The notes: generated by a model not told the origin, from the letters alone. DNA of 5,438 nt from an uncultured Lachnospiraceae bacterium (GCA_910586095.1 CAJUHQ010000170.1:1-5438), one strand, 5' to 3'; counted from the first letter of the stretch, positions 1 through 4,735 are shown. A program made the numbers and translations.

Positions 1-53
1 AGAGCGTTTGGCTACGGACCAAAAGGTCGGGGGTTCGAATCCTCTAACGCACG
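1..53 (+). tRNA. tRNA-Arg (anticodon ACG), 5' end cut by window edge
   Basis: Only the 3' two thirds of the tRNA are present. The anticodon stem is TTTGG (7-11) with CCAAA (19-23). It encloses the seven-base loop CTACGGA (12-18), which puts anticodon ACG at 14-16, reading CGN arginine codons after A34 deamination. A five-base variable loop (24-28) follows. The T arm is GGGGG (29-33), TTCGAAT (34-40), CCTCT (41-45), with two G-U pairs. The 3' acceptor strand AACGCAC (46-52) and discriminator G53 come last. The bases after G53 are TCT, so CCA is not encoded. Bases 1-5 are the 3' side of the D stem; the acceptor 5' strand and most of the D arm lie outside the window. Confidence 0.93.
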
Positions 54-56
54 TCT

Positions 57-90
57 AAAAACAGGGAAGAATTCATTCTTCCCTGTTTTT
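57..90. terminator. Bidirectional rho-independent terminator between tRNA-Arg and the TfoX-domain gene
   Basis: Positions 57-72 are perfectly complementary to 75-90, giving a 16-bp inverted repeat with a GC-richer core (CAGGGAAGAA against TTCTTCCCTG). A-runs on the left and T-runs on the right make a U-tract in either direction. It lies 4 nt after the tRNA end and 14 nt beyond the stop codon of the leftward gene, so it can end both convergent transcripts. Confidence 0.88.
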
Positions 91-104
91 AACATATACA
101 AGAT

Positions 105-428
105 TTATTTGCTTTTTTTCTTTGGTTTTGGTGGAGGAAGTTCTTTACAAGTAGCAATAGCAAAGGATTGTAAAAAAGTTTTATTGTCAAGATCTTCAAA
201 CAGAAAATAATCTTTTGAACCTTCATAAGGAGGTGTTTGTTCTAAATGCGGTGCAAGTTGTGTGCCTGCTTGCGTAATTTTGATATATAATCGATTATTG
301 CAGATTAGTGCAAAGATTTTTCCATCGAGATACAATCCATATTCACCAAACATTTTTCGTGCAGTGATAGAACCTGCGTCAGACAACTGATCTATAACAT
401 AGTTTACAAAATCTAAAGTAGATGCCAT
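105..428 (-). CDS. Stand-alone TfoX N-terminal-domain (TfoX/Sxy-like) protein
   Basis: This 107-aa protein carries essentially one domain, the TfoX N-terminal fold. Its signature RKMFGEYGLYLDGKIFALI lies at about residues 24-42, followed by the strand NRLYIK (45-50) and an aromatic segment with DYFLFEDLD. In Haemophilus and E. coli the larger TfoX/Sxy protein helps CRP act at competence promoters. Short TfoX_N-only proteins in Firmicutes have no established role, so a competence function should not be assumed. No C-terminal TfoX domain is present. The tail after residue 97 is Pro/Lys-rich (PPPKPKKKSK), perhaps a nucleic-acid contact. The start is supported by AAGGAGG at 439-445, 10 nt upstream and inside the end of the VOC gene. 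With a 2-nt gap between the genes, translation is probably coupled. It is the last gene of a leftward unit. Confidence 0.92.
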   Translation of the reverse strand: MASTLDFVNYVIDQLSDAGSITARKMFGEYGLYLDGKIFALICNNRLYIKITQAGTQLAPHLEQTPPYEGSKDYFLFEDLDNKTFLQSFAIATCKELPPPKPKKKSK

Positions 429-430
429 TT

Positions 431-835
431 TTAAGCATCCTCCTTGTTAAAAGAACCGATTTCCACCAAATTTCCTTCTGGGTCAGCGATATAACAAGTT
501 CTTTGTCCCCATGGTTCAGTTGTTGGAGGTAAAACAGCTCTTCCACCGGCAGAGGTTATTTCTGCAAATGCCTTGTCTACAGCAGCATAATTAGAAACTG
601 ACAGTGCGATTTCGTAATGACCATTTATTCCATTGGCGTAAGAAAATGTTTTGCCAGTCATCTGTTCAAAATCAGATTTTCGGTATAACAGAAAAAGGGT
701 TCCATCTTTTTCTAAAAATACGTTTGTGGCATTTTCATCCTCCTTAATCTCAAATCCTAATACATCACGATAAAAACGAACCATTACTGACATGTCGTCT
801 ACCATAATGCCAAATCCATCTAATTTTAAATTCAT
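431..835 (-). CDS. VOC-family (glyoxalase/bleomycin-resistance fold) protein
   Basis: The 134-aa protein has the paired beta-alpha-beta-beta-beta modules of the vicinal oxygen chelate superfamily. The first module holds FYRDVLGFEI (21-30) with LFLLYR (47-52). The second holds HYEIALSV (73-80), a helix with FAEITSAGG (90-98), and the typical ending PWGQRTCYIADPEGNLVEI (108-126). Possible metal or ligand positions are His73/Glu75 and Glu125. The first strand (DGFGIMV) lacks the His common there in glyoxalase I, so a classical nickel/zinc glyoxalase is doubtful. Substrate is unknown; family members include lyases, dioxygenases and drug-binding proteins. The start is supported by AAGGAGG at 845-851, 9 nt upstream. 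It lies 79 nt beyond the regulator gene and overlaps the TfoX gene's ribosome binding site, suggesting one leftward operon. Confidence 0.93.
   Translation of the reverse strand: MNLKLDGFGIMVDDMSVMVRFYRDVLGFEIKEDENATNVFLEKDGTLFLLYRKSDFEQMTGKTFSYANGINGHYEIALSVSNYAAVDKAFAEITSAGGRAVLPPTTEPWGQRTCYIADPEGNLVEIGSFNKEDA
439..445 (-). promoter_or_regulatory. Ribosome binding site of the TfoX-domain gene, embedded in the VOC gene
   Basis: On the minus strand this reads AAGGAGG, 10 nt before the ATG at 428. It lies within the last codons of the upstream VOC gene, whose stop is at 433-431. This arrangement is typical of translational coupling. Confidence 0.8.
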
Positions 836-914
836 GATTGTAGTCCTCCTTCTTGTTGGATAAGCTTTGTTTACTTTGTAAAGTGTTAGAATAATTTGTG
901 TTTGTTATCACATT

Positions 915-1826
915 TTATTCTTTTTCGTATCGTTTTAAAGCATTGAAAAGAGTAGTTTGAATTTCCTGGCGAATGTTAGAAGGTTCTAGAAGTTTAGCTT
1001 TTTCGCCGAAACTAAGCAGCCACATGATTAGATTTTCTTTGTTTGTATAATCTGCCTGAAATAGTAATGTACCATCAGCCTGTTGCGTAAAACAATTTGG
1101 TCCAAATTCTTCGATTAGCCTCCATTTGCAATCAGCATCAAATCGTATCTTCACACAAATTCCACCTGTAAAAATGTGCTCATTGCGCAAATCTGGCAGA
1201 GGAACTAGCCTTGGAGAGACTGTTTTGTCTGACAGACGCAGTTGCTCCATACGATTTACTTTAAACAGACGAAAATCATTTCTTGTAGTACACCATCCCC
1301 ACACATACCAATTAGCCCAACGAAAAATGAGGTAATATGGCTCAATTTGACGTATACTTTCTCCTTTTGGAGCATAATAGAGAAATATAAGTTCTCTGTG
1401 GGTATCAATTGCGCTGCGGATCTGCTCAATTTTAGGGATAAGTGTATCTTTATACCATGACGAGAGATCAATAAGTACAGATGGATTTCCTGTCATAAGA
1501 TTTGACGCGCCAACAGATAGTTTCTCCATAAGTTGAACATAGCGATTGGTACCGTGGATACTGTCAAGACTTTGTAAGCCGATAAGAATGTCTTGCATTT
1601 CACGGGTAGTCAACAAGGTGTGACTAATTTTATAGTTTTCCATAAGAGCAATTCCGCCATGAACTCCTTGTTTGGTCATGATGGGAATTCCAGCCCTGCA
1701 TAAATGCTCAATATCACGGTTAATGGTTCGTCTAGAAACCTCAAACTGTTCAGCCAGCTCAGGAGCTGTTATCATTTCTCTTTGTAGCAGAATCGATAAA
1801 ATACCAATCAAACGTTCTATTTTCAT
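915..1826 (-). CDS. YafY-type transcriptional regulator with HTH and WYL domains
   Basis: From the ATG at 1826 the protein has 303 aa, the usual size of YafY/DeoR-like WYL regulators. An N-terminal winged helix-turn-helix spans about residues 3-65, with ITAPELAEQFEVSRRTINRD (19-38) as the HTH and the wing GVHGG (54-58). The WYL domain spans about 130-215: IEPYYLIFR (161-169), then WYV (173-175) in place of the canonical WYL, and FRLFKVNRM, where the Arg-rich strand is the usual ligand contact. A WCX-type C-terminal extension follows. The family senses small molecules or nucleotides and acts as repressor or activator. A TTG codon in frame at 1844 would add six residues, but AAAGGA at 1833-1838 sits 6 nt before the ATG, so the ATG is preferred. 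It probably controls itself and the two genes downstream. Confidence 0.93.
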   Translation of the reverse strand: MKIERLIGILSILLQREMITAPELAEQFEVSRRTINRDIEHLCRAGIPIMTKQGVHGGIALMENYKISHTLLTTREMQDILIGLQSLDSIHGTNRYVQLMEKLSVGASNLMTGNPSVLIDLSSWYKDTLIPKIEQIRSAIDTHRELIFLYYAPKGESIRQIEPYYLIFRWANWYVWGWCTTRNDFRLFKVNRMEQLRLSDKTVSPRLVPLPDLRNEHIFTGGICVKIRFDADCKWRLIEEFGPNCFTQQADGTLLFQADYTNKENLIMWLLSFGEKAKLLEPSNIRQEIQTTLFNALKRYEKE

Positions 1827-1832
1827 AACCAA

Positions 1833-1838
1833 TCCTTT
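1833..1838 (-). promoter_or_regulatory. Ribosome binding site deciding the WYL regulator start
   Basis: On the minus strand this reads AAAGGA, ending 6 nt before the ATG at 1826. It overlaps the first codons that an upstream TTG start at 1844 would use, which argues for the ATG. Confidence 0.7.
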
Positions 1839-1848
1839 CAACAAAATA

Positions 1849-1880
1849 AGTATAACATATTAAATATGACATTAATATGT
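1849..1880 (-). promoter_or_regulatory. Putative promoter and operator dyad of the WYL regulator
   Basis: On the minus strand a -10-like TATACT lies at 1854-1849, which would start transcription some 16 nt before the ATG. Directly upstream is a perfect 9-bp inverted repeat: ACATATTAA (1855-1863) against TTAATATGT (1872-1880), with an 8-bp spacer. The dyad covers the expected spacer and -35 region, where no good -35 hexamer is visible. That is the placement expected of a repressor or autoregulator site. The assignment to this regulator is inference; the sequence is AT-rich and some dyads arise by chance. Confidence 0.4.
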
Positions 1881-1945
1881 CGTGTTTATAGTAAGATAGT
1901 ATCAAAATGTTTATATAAGGTAATCTGTTGTATTAGATAAAATAA

Positions 1946-2017
1946 AAAATTCCAACAAAATATGCTATCCTATTTGTAGTGATACAAATCAAAAGGGCAT
2001 TTTTCTGTTGAAGTTTT
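1946..2017. repeat. Long imperfect inverted repeat in the divergent spacer
   Basis: The arms fold into a stem of about 30 positions around the tetraloop GTGA (1979-1982). Paired blocks from the inside are ATTTGTA/TACAAAT (1972-1978 with 1983-1989), CCT/AGG, ATGC/GCAT (1962-1965 with 1997-2000), AAA/TTT, and an outer AAAATTCCAACA (1946-1957) against TGTTGAAGTTTT (2006-2017) with one mismatch and one G-U pair. On the minus strand the hairpin is followed by a T6 run. The left arm also contains TGCTATCCT, an extended -10-like motif for the plus strand. It may be a small palindromic element, a structured RNA or a relic of an insertion; no coding sequence accompanies it. Confidence 0.5.
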
Positions 2018-2091
2018 AAAATAATGATACCACGTTAATAGTAATTTTTGAAGATTTTATTTTAACTGTTTATGTTATTATAGATGATTCG

Positions 2092-2134
2092 TTATAAAAA
2101 TAGGATTGTTATAAAAGTATATATGATTATAAAA
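2092..2134 (+). repeat. Three TTATAAAA boxes at 17-18 bp spacing
   Basis: Identical octamers TTATAAAA lie at 2092-2099, 2109-2116 and 2127-2134, with starts 17 and 18 bp apart, in an AT-rich spacer about 60-100 bp before the promoter at 2190. They could be a protein-binding array or an UP-like region, or just low-complexity sequence. Confidence 0.35.
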
Positions 2135-2189
2135 GAATTGCAAATAAAAATATGATATTTTAAGTAGAGACGAAAAATAATAATTGTTC

Positions 2190-2218
2190 TTGTATTTATA
2201 TTGTACATATCCTATAAT
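2190..2218 (+). promoter_or_regulatory. Sigma-A-type promoter of the gene at 2288
   Basis: A -35 box TTGTAT (2190-2195) is followed after exactly 17 bp by a perfect -10 TATAAT (2213-2218). The start would be near 2225, leaving an untranslated leader of about 60 nt before the ATG at 2288. Confidence 0.65.
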
Positions 2219-2276
2219 AAGGTAATCATCACCCATCTTGATGGATTTACTCTAGCGTGCAGATTGTTGGCGACAT

Positions 2277-2283
2277 GGAGGAG
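2277..2283 (+). promoter_or_regulatory. Ribosome binding site fixing the start of the unknown gene
   Basis: GGAGGAG lies 4 nt before the ATG at 2288; its core GGAGG leaves a 6-nt spacer. The open frame extends upstream to a TTG at 2201, but that codon precedes the predicted transcript start, so the ATG is preferred. Confidence 0.8.
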
Positions 2284-2287
2284 TAGC

Positions 2288-2776
2288 ATGTGTAGTATAA
2301 GAGAAGCTATAGAAAATGTTGTCAAAAATCGTTATCTTGACAGATCAAGGATATTTGAAGTATCACATTTAAAGTATGAAAATATTATAAAGAAAATTGA
2401 AAAAACATTTATAATCAATAGAGGAACTTCATTTTATCACAGCACATTGCATTGGTCTAATATAGAAAACAGATTTTCACCTTCTTTTACTATAAAACAA
2501 ACATATGTTGGGGACAATGTGTTGTGGTATCATCAACTGAATAAGATTATTCCAGATTGCTTGCATTATGTTTTGTTTGAAGATACAATTAATTTTCAGC
2601 CTAAATATTGGTTGTATGAAATGTTTCCCAGTGAGATCATTACAGTAATAGATGAAAGTGAGCCAAGCCCAGATGATTTTTATATTGTTTCAAAAAAATT
2701 AAAGTGGCTTATTAGTGAATGTCATGAAGATATTGTCTATTTTGTGGGGGATGAAATTGACACTTCTTTTATCTAG
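2288..2776 (+). CDS. Protein of unknown function, resembling the DUF6756 family; possible immunity-type protein
   Basis: This 162-aa soluble acidic protein has no signal peptide or membrane segment. Its recognisable part is the C-terminal half: VLFEDTINFQPKYWLYEMF (95-113), DFYIVSKKLKWLISECHED (130-148) and VYFVG (150-154). From memory this pattern, especially FQPKYWLYE and YIVSKK.KWL, belongs to the uncharacterised DUF6756 family; I could not search. The N-terminal 40 residues are helical and Lys-rich. Single-gene transcription from its own promoter, an AT-rich setting and gene debris on both sides fit an accessory gene. Small acidic proteins of this kind are often immunity partners in polymorphic toxin loci, but no toxin is present here, so that role is only a guess. 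Cys2, Cys91 and Cys145 form no metal motif. No clear terminator follows the stop. Confidence 0.85.
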   Translation: MCSIREAIENVVKNRYLDRSRIFEVSHLKYENIIKKIEKTFIINRGTSFYHSTLHWSNIENRFSPSFTIKQTYVGDNVLWYHQLNKIIPDCLHYVLFEDTINFQPKYWLYEMFPSEIITVIDESEPSPDDFYIVSKKLKWLISECHEDIVYFVGDEIDTSFI

Positions 2777-2805
2777 GAAAAATAGATTGGATATAAAATA
2801 GTGAC

Positions 2806-2907
2806 ATGCAAATTGGTACAAGTAATAATTGTGTCAAGTGTTATAAAAAATTGGAGTTAGGAAAACAATTACGAATGAAAGCTTATGTGAATGAATGTTG
2901 TTTGTGA
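2806..2907 (+). CDS. Cys-containing mini-ORF, doubtful
   Basis: An ATG-started frame of 33 codons encodes a basic peptide with CVKC (9-12) and CC (31-32), and ends in TGA. There is no good ribosome binding site (GTGAC precedes the ATG), so it may be a gene relic or chance. I do not recognise a family. Confidence 0.2.
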   Translation: MQIGTSNNCVKCYKKLELGKQLRMKAYVNECCL

Positions 2908-2947
2908 TGTAAATTGAGCTTGAATCAATAAATATACTCATAGGTAA

Positions 2948-3141
2948 GTGATTGCAAAACGCAAAATAGCATTGATGGGGATAATATATAAAATTTCTAA
3001 CGAAGTTATCGGTTTTGTAAGGAATAAAACAAGAATGATTATTAGAAAAAGAACATTCTAAAGGAACTGTTGGGAAGTGGTCAAAGTAAATATTTTGAGG
3101 AGAAATTATTTTATTTAGAGCAAAGAAACCAATATATTTAA
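2948..3141 (+). pseudogene. Possible decayed gene in two frames
   Basis: The first frame runs from a GTG at 2948 to TAA at 3059-3061 and encodes 37 residues, including IALMGIIYKISNEVIGFVRN. The second frame is open from 3046, just after a TAG at 3043-3045, to TAA at 3139-3141. It encodes 31 residues, including ILKELLGSGQSKYFEEKLFY, with protein-like composition. The two overlap at an A5 run (3046-3050), where one lost or gained base would join them into a peptide of about 65 residues. No start with a ribosome binding site and no family is recognised. It could be the remnant of a gene lost beside the unknown gene, or chance in AT-rich DNA. Confidence 0.27.
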
Positions 3142-3184
3142 TGGTTTTAGAATTTCGCCAACGCCTAGTTATTCATAGGTTGAG

Positions 3185-3191
3185 AAAGGAG
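3185..3191 (+). promoter_or_regulatory. Ribosome binding site of the acetyltransferase gene, awkwardly spaced
   Basis: AAAGGAG ends 1 nt before an ATG at 3193 and 13 nt before the in-frame ATG at 3205. The first distance is too short to work and the second is long but usable, so the ATG at 3205 is preferred. Confidence 0.6.
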
Positions 3192-3204
3192 CATGATAAT
3201 TAAA

Positions 3205-3828
3205 ATGAAAGAAAGAATGCATAGAGGAGAATTGTATCTTCCAGGAGATGAGGAAATTATAAAAGAGCAGTTAGTTTATCAAGATAGATTATGTGATTAT
3301 AATATGACAAAACCATCAGAGACAGAGAAAAGAACGCAATTGCTCAAAAGTATGCTTGCAGATTGTGGAGAGGGAGTATATATTGAAGCCCCTTTTTATG
3401 CAAATTTTGGCGGGCATCATTGTCATTTTGGAAAGATGGTATATGCAAATTATCATTTGACATGTGTGGATGATACACATATTTATATTGGTGATTACAC
3501 CATGATTGGACCAAATGTAACGATTGCCACCGCAGGACATCCTATTTTACCAGAGCTTCGTGAACTGATGTATCAATACAATATGCCTGTTCACATTGGT
3601 AAATGTTGTTGGATTGGGGCAGGTGCAATCATTATGCCAGGTGTCACAATTGGTGATTATACAGTGATTGGAGCAGGCAGTGTTGTCACCAAGGATATTC
3701 CAGCTAATGTAGTTGCGGTGGGAAATCCTTGTAGAGTGATGCGCGAAATTAATGAACATGATAGAGCATATTATTATAAAGATAAAGAAATTAGACTAGA
3801 AGAGTTAAAAAAGGATAGAGAATGTTAA
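3205..3828 (+). CDS. Sugar O-acetyltransferase of the LacA/maltose acetyltransferase type
   Basis: The enzyme transfers acetyl from acetyl-CoA to a sugar hydroxyl; this is a cytoplasmic left-handed beta-helix trimer family. From the ATG at 3205 it has 207 aa, against 203 for E. coli LacA. The N-terminal Mac domain (MHRGELYLPGD) precedes repeated hexapeptides such as IYIGDYTMIGPNVTIA and MPGVTIGDYTVIGAGSVVTK. Counted from the upstream ATG at 3193, Asn86 (YANYHLT) and His116 (TAGHP) match LacA Asn85 and catalytic His115. The ending VAVGNPCRVMREIN and YYYKD is very LacA-like. It is separated from the next gene by 49 nt and probably shares its transcript. No beta-galactosidase or lac permease gene is in the window, so the true acceptor sugar is unknown and detoxification of non-metabolised sugars is only inferred. 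Four more residues are possible from 3193. Confidence 0.93.
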   Translation: MKERMHRGELYLPGDEEIIKEQLVYQDRLCDYNMTKPSETEKRTQLLKSMLADCGEGVYIEAPFYANFGGHHCHFGKMVYANYHLTCVDDTHIYIGDYTMIGPNVTIATAGHPILPELRELMYQYNMPVHIGKCCWIGAGAIIMPGVTIGDYTVIGAGSVVTKDIPANVVAVGNPCRVMREINEHDRAYYYKDKEIRLEELKKDREC

Positions 3829-3877
3829 TCTTACAAGATTGATTTGTTAGATAAGAAACCAGAGGGAGCATGATTGT

Positions 3878-4222
3878 ATGGTATTATACAGGCCTGTAGG
3901 AACAAAGGAGTTAGAGAAAATACAAGAAAGTGGATATACTAGTTATCCGCCTAGATTACCAGAACAACCTATTTTTTATCCTGTTTTGAACAAGGCGTAT
4001 GCTGTGGAAATTGCATCACAGTGGAATGTAAAGTACAATGAGGATCATAGAGGGTATGTAACAAAATTTGAGATTGATGAGGCATATGCTAAACAGTTTG
4101 AAGTGCATACGGTTGGAAGTAGCCATCATCAAGAATTATGGGTTTTAGCCAATGAACTGAAACAGTTTAATCAACACATTGTTGGGAAAATACAAGTGAT
4201 TTGTGAATTTTCTGAAGAATAA
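3878..4222 (+). CDS. Small conserved protein, probably the family labelled 'ADP-ribosylation/crystallin J1'
   Basis: The 114-aa protein has a strongly patterned sequence: LYRPVG (3-8), a helix with ELEKIQESG (11-19), PPRLPEQPIFYPVLN (24-38), GYVTKFEI (59-66), HQELWV (84-89), and HIVGKIQVICEF (100-111). From memory, short proteins with these motifs are auto-named 'ADP-ribosylation/crystallin J1'. The name does not prove an enzymatic role. The early Tyr-Arg and late Glu86 are arranged like the R and E positions of some ADP-ribosyltransferase folds, but this is my inference. No signal peptide or membrane segment is seen. AGAGGGAG ends 9 nt before the ATG, which fixes the start; an out-of-frame ATG lies at 3870. 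It is the second gene after the acetyltransferase and is followed at once by a strong terminator. Confidence 0.88.
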   Translation: MVLYRPVGTKELEKIQESGYTSYPPRLPEQPIFYPVLNKAYAVEIASQWNVKYNEDHRGYVTKFEIDEAYAKQFEVHTVGSSHHQELWVLANELKQFNQHIVGKIQVICEFSEE

Positions 4223-4266
4223 AAAATTCTTGTTCTCTTCACCATGAGGAGAGCAAGAATTTTTTT
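4221..4266 (+). terminator. Strong rho-independent terminator ending the acetyltransferase pair
   Basis: Positions 4221-4240 pair with 4246-4265 over 20 bp, including two G-U pairs, around the loop ACCAT (4241-4245). The 3' arm ends in a run of T residues up to 4266. It begins on the stop codon of the 114-aa protein gene. A-rich bases on the left make weak termination from the other side possible. Confidence 0.93.
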
Positions 4267-4621
4267 GATGGTAAAGTACATGAAGAAAGAGATTGAAATC
4301 AAAAAATAATGCAAAAAAGAACATTACGAAAAAAAACGAAATTTTTTTGTGTATTATTCATAATTCATAGTATAATTTATCGTCAATAATTCCTATTGAA
4401 AATAAATGTCACAATTGCTAATATTAATTCATAGAAATTTTATGATAAGTTCAAGATCGCTTTATAGATATATTATAAATACATATTTTTAATCATAATT
4501 CTTGTCTTTATTTTGTGTAAAATCGTAACTACATGATACACATAAAAACAAGCATAACAGTGAAAGTATTCGTACTGTTATAAACAAATAATACAATAGA
4601 AAGAATATTATCAATGTCAAG

Positions 4622-4676
4622 TATGGACAGTGTGAGATAAGATGAAAAATCATCAGAAAGTTTGGACTGTCTGACA
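4622..4676. promoter_or_regulatory. Putative operator: repeated GGAC-GT-TGA half sites with central hairpin
   Basis: Two 16-bp units at 4622-4637 and 4661-4676 share the pattern T-TGGAC-GT-TGA-A (about 12 of 16 identical). The same units contain GACAGT (4626-4631) and its complement ACTGTC (4666-4671), so they are also inverted. Between them GATGA (4641-4645) pairs with TCATC (4650-4654) over an AAAA loop. The right unit overlaps the likely -35 box of the lipoprotein gene, the usual place for a sugar-responsive regulator site. Confidence 0.4.
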
Positions 4677-4699
4677 AGACAACGATAATATACTAATAA
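4671..4699 (+). promoter_or_regulatory. Likely promoter of the sugar-binding lipoprotein gene
   Basis: CTGACA (4671-4676), one base off the -35 consensus, is followed after 17 bp by TAATAA (4694-4699). Transcription would begin near 4706, giving a leader of about 30 nt with AAAGGAGG at 4720-4727, 8 nt before the ATG. An alternative -10-like TATACT (4689-4694) is too close to this -35. Confidence 0.5.
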
Positions 4700-4735
4700 A
4701 TTATTTAATAATTTTTAATAAAGGAGGACTAAGAA

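Larger units (their letters stand above)
2777..3192. other. 416-nt spacer without an intact gene, with coding debris
   Basis: No full-length gene, RNA gene or clear terminator is visible. The stretch holds a 33-codon Cys-containing ORF (2806-2907) and two short frames (2948-3061 and 3046-3141) that read like parts of one decayed gene. A short dyad, CCTA with TAGG, lies near 3165-3180. I could not identify a convincing promoter for the acetyltransferase gene. Confidence 0.6.
4267..4735. other. Long AT-rich spacer upstream of the sugar-binding lipoprotein gene
   Basis: About 470 nt without a convincing gene. It contains TATAAT at 4371-4376 with a weak TTGTGT 18 bp upstream (4347-4352), an isolated dyad TAACAGT/ACTGTTA (4555-4561 with 4574-4580), and a repeat-plus-promoter block at 4622-4699. 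A leftward open frame at 4489-4677 would encode a hydrophobic Leu/Ile/Tyr/Phe-rich peptide, but it looks like AT-rich noise. Confidence 0.6.

Noticed and set aside
30..53. tRNA 3' end as an attachment site for an integrated element.
   Set aside because: I saw no second copy of the tRNA 3' sequence in the window and no integrase gene. The neighbouring gene units do not look phage-derived.
1827..1844. TTG start at 1844 for the WYL regulator.
   Set aside because: The ATG at 1826 has AAAGGA at a proper distance, and the family's proteins begin close to this Met.
1126..1863. Several open frames of about 63-72 codons (1126-1335, 1242-1460 and 1672-1863 on plus; 1256-1471 on minus).
   Set aside because: They lie within or antisense to the WYL regulator gene, whose domain pattern is clear over its whole length. 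They show no family motifs.
2201..2287. TTG start at 2201 that would add 29 residues to the unknown protein.
   Set aside because: The TTG lies upstream of the predicted transcription start and overlaps the promoter spacer. The ATG at 2288 has a strong, well-placed ribosome binding site.
3316..3759. Two leftward open frames (3316-3540 and 3547-3759).
   Set aside because: They are antisense to the hexapeptide-repeat acetyltransferase. Their Cys/His/Asn/Thr-rich composition reflects the complement of its repeated codons.
3827..3840. Palindrome AATCTT-AC-AAGATT at the stop of the acetyltransferase gene as a terminator.
   Set aside because: The stem has only six AT-rich pairs with a two-base loop and no T run. 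The next gene is only 38 nt further on and the strong terminator lies after it.
4489..4677. Leftward open frame of 62 codons, hydrophobic with many Leu, Ile and Tyr.
   Set aside because: It has no ribosome binding site I can see, lies in AT-rich promoter DNA and overlaps the putative operator. Composition is what AT-rich antisense frames give by chance.
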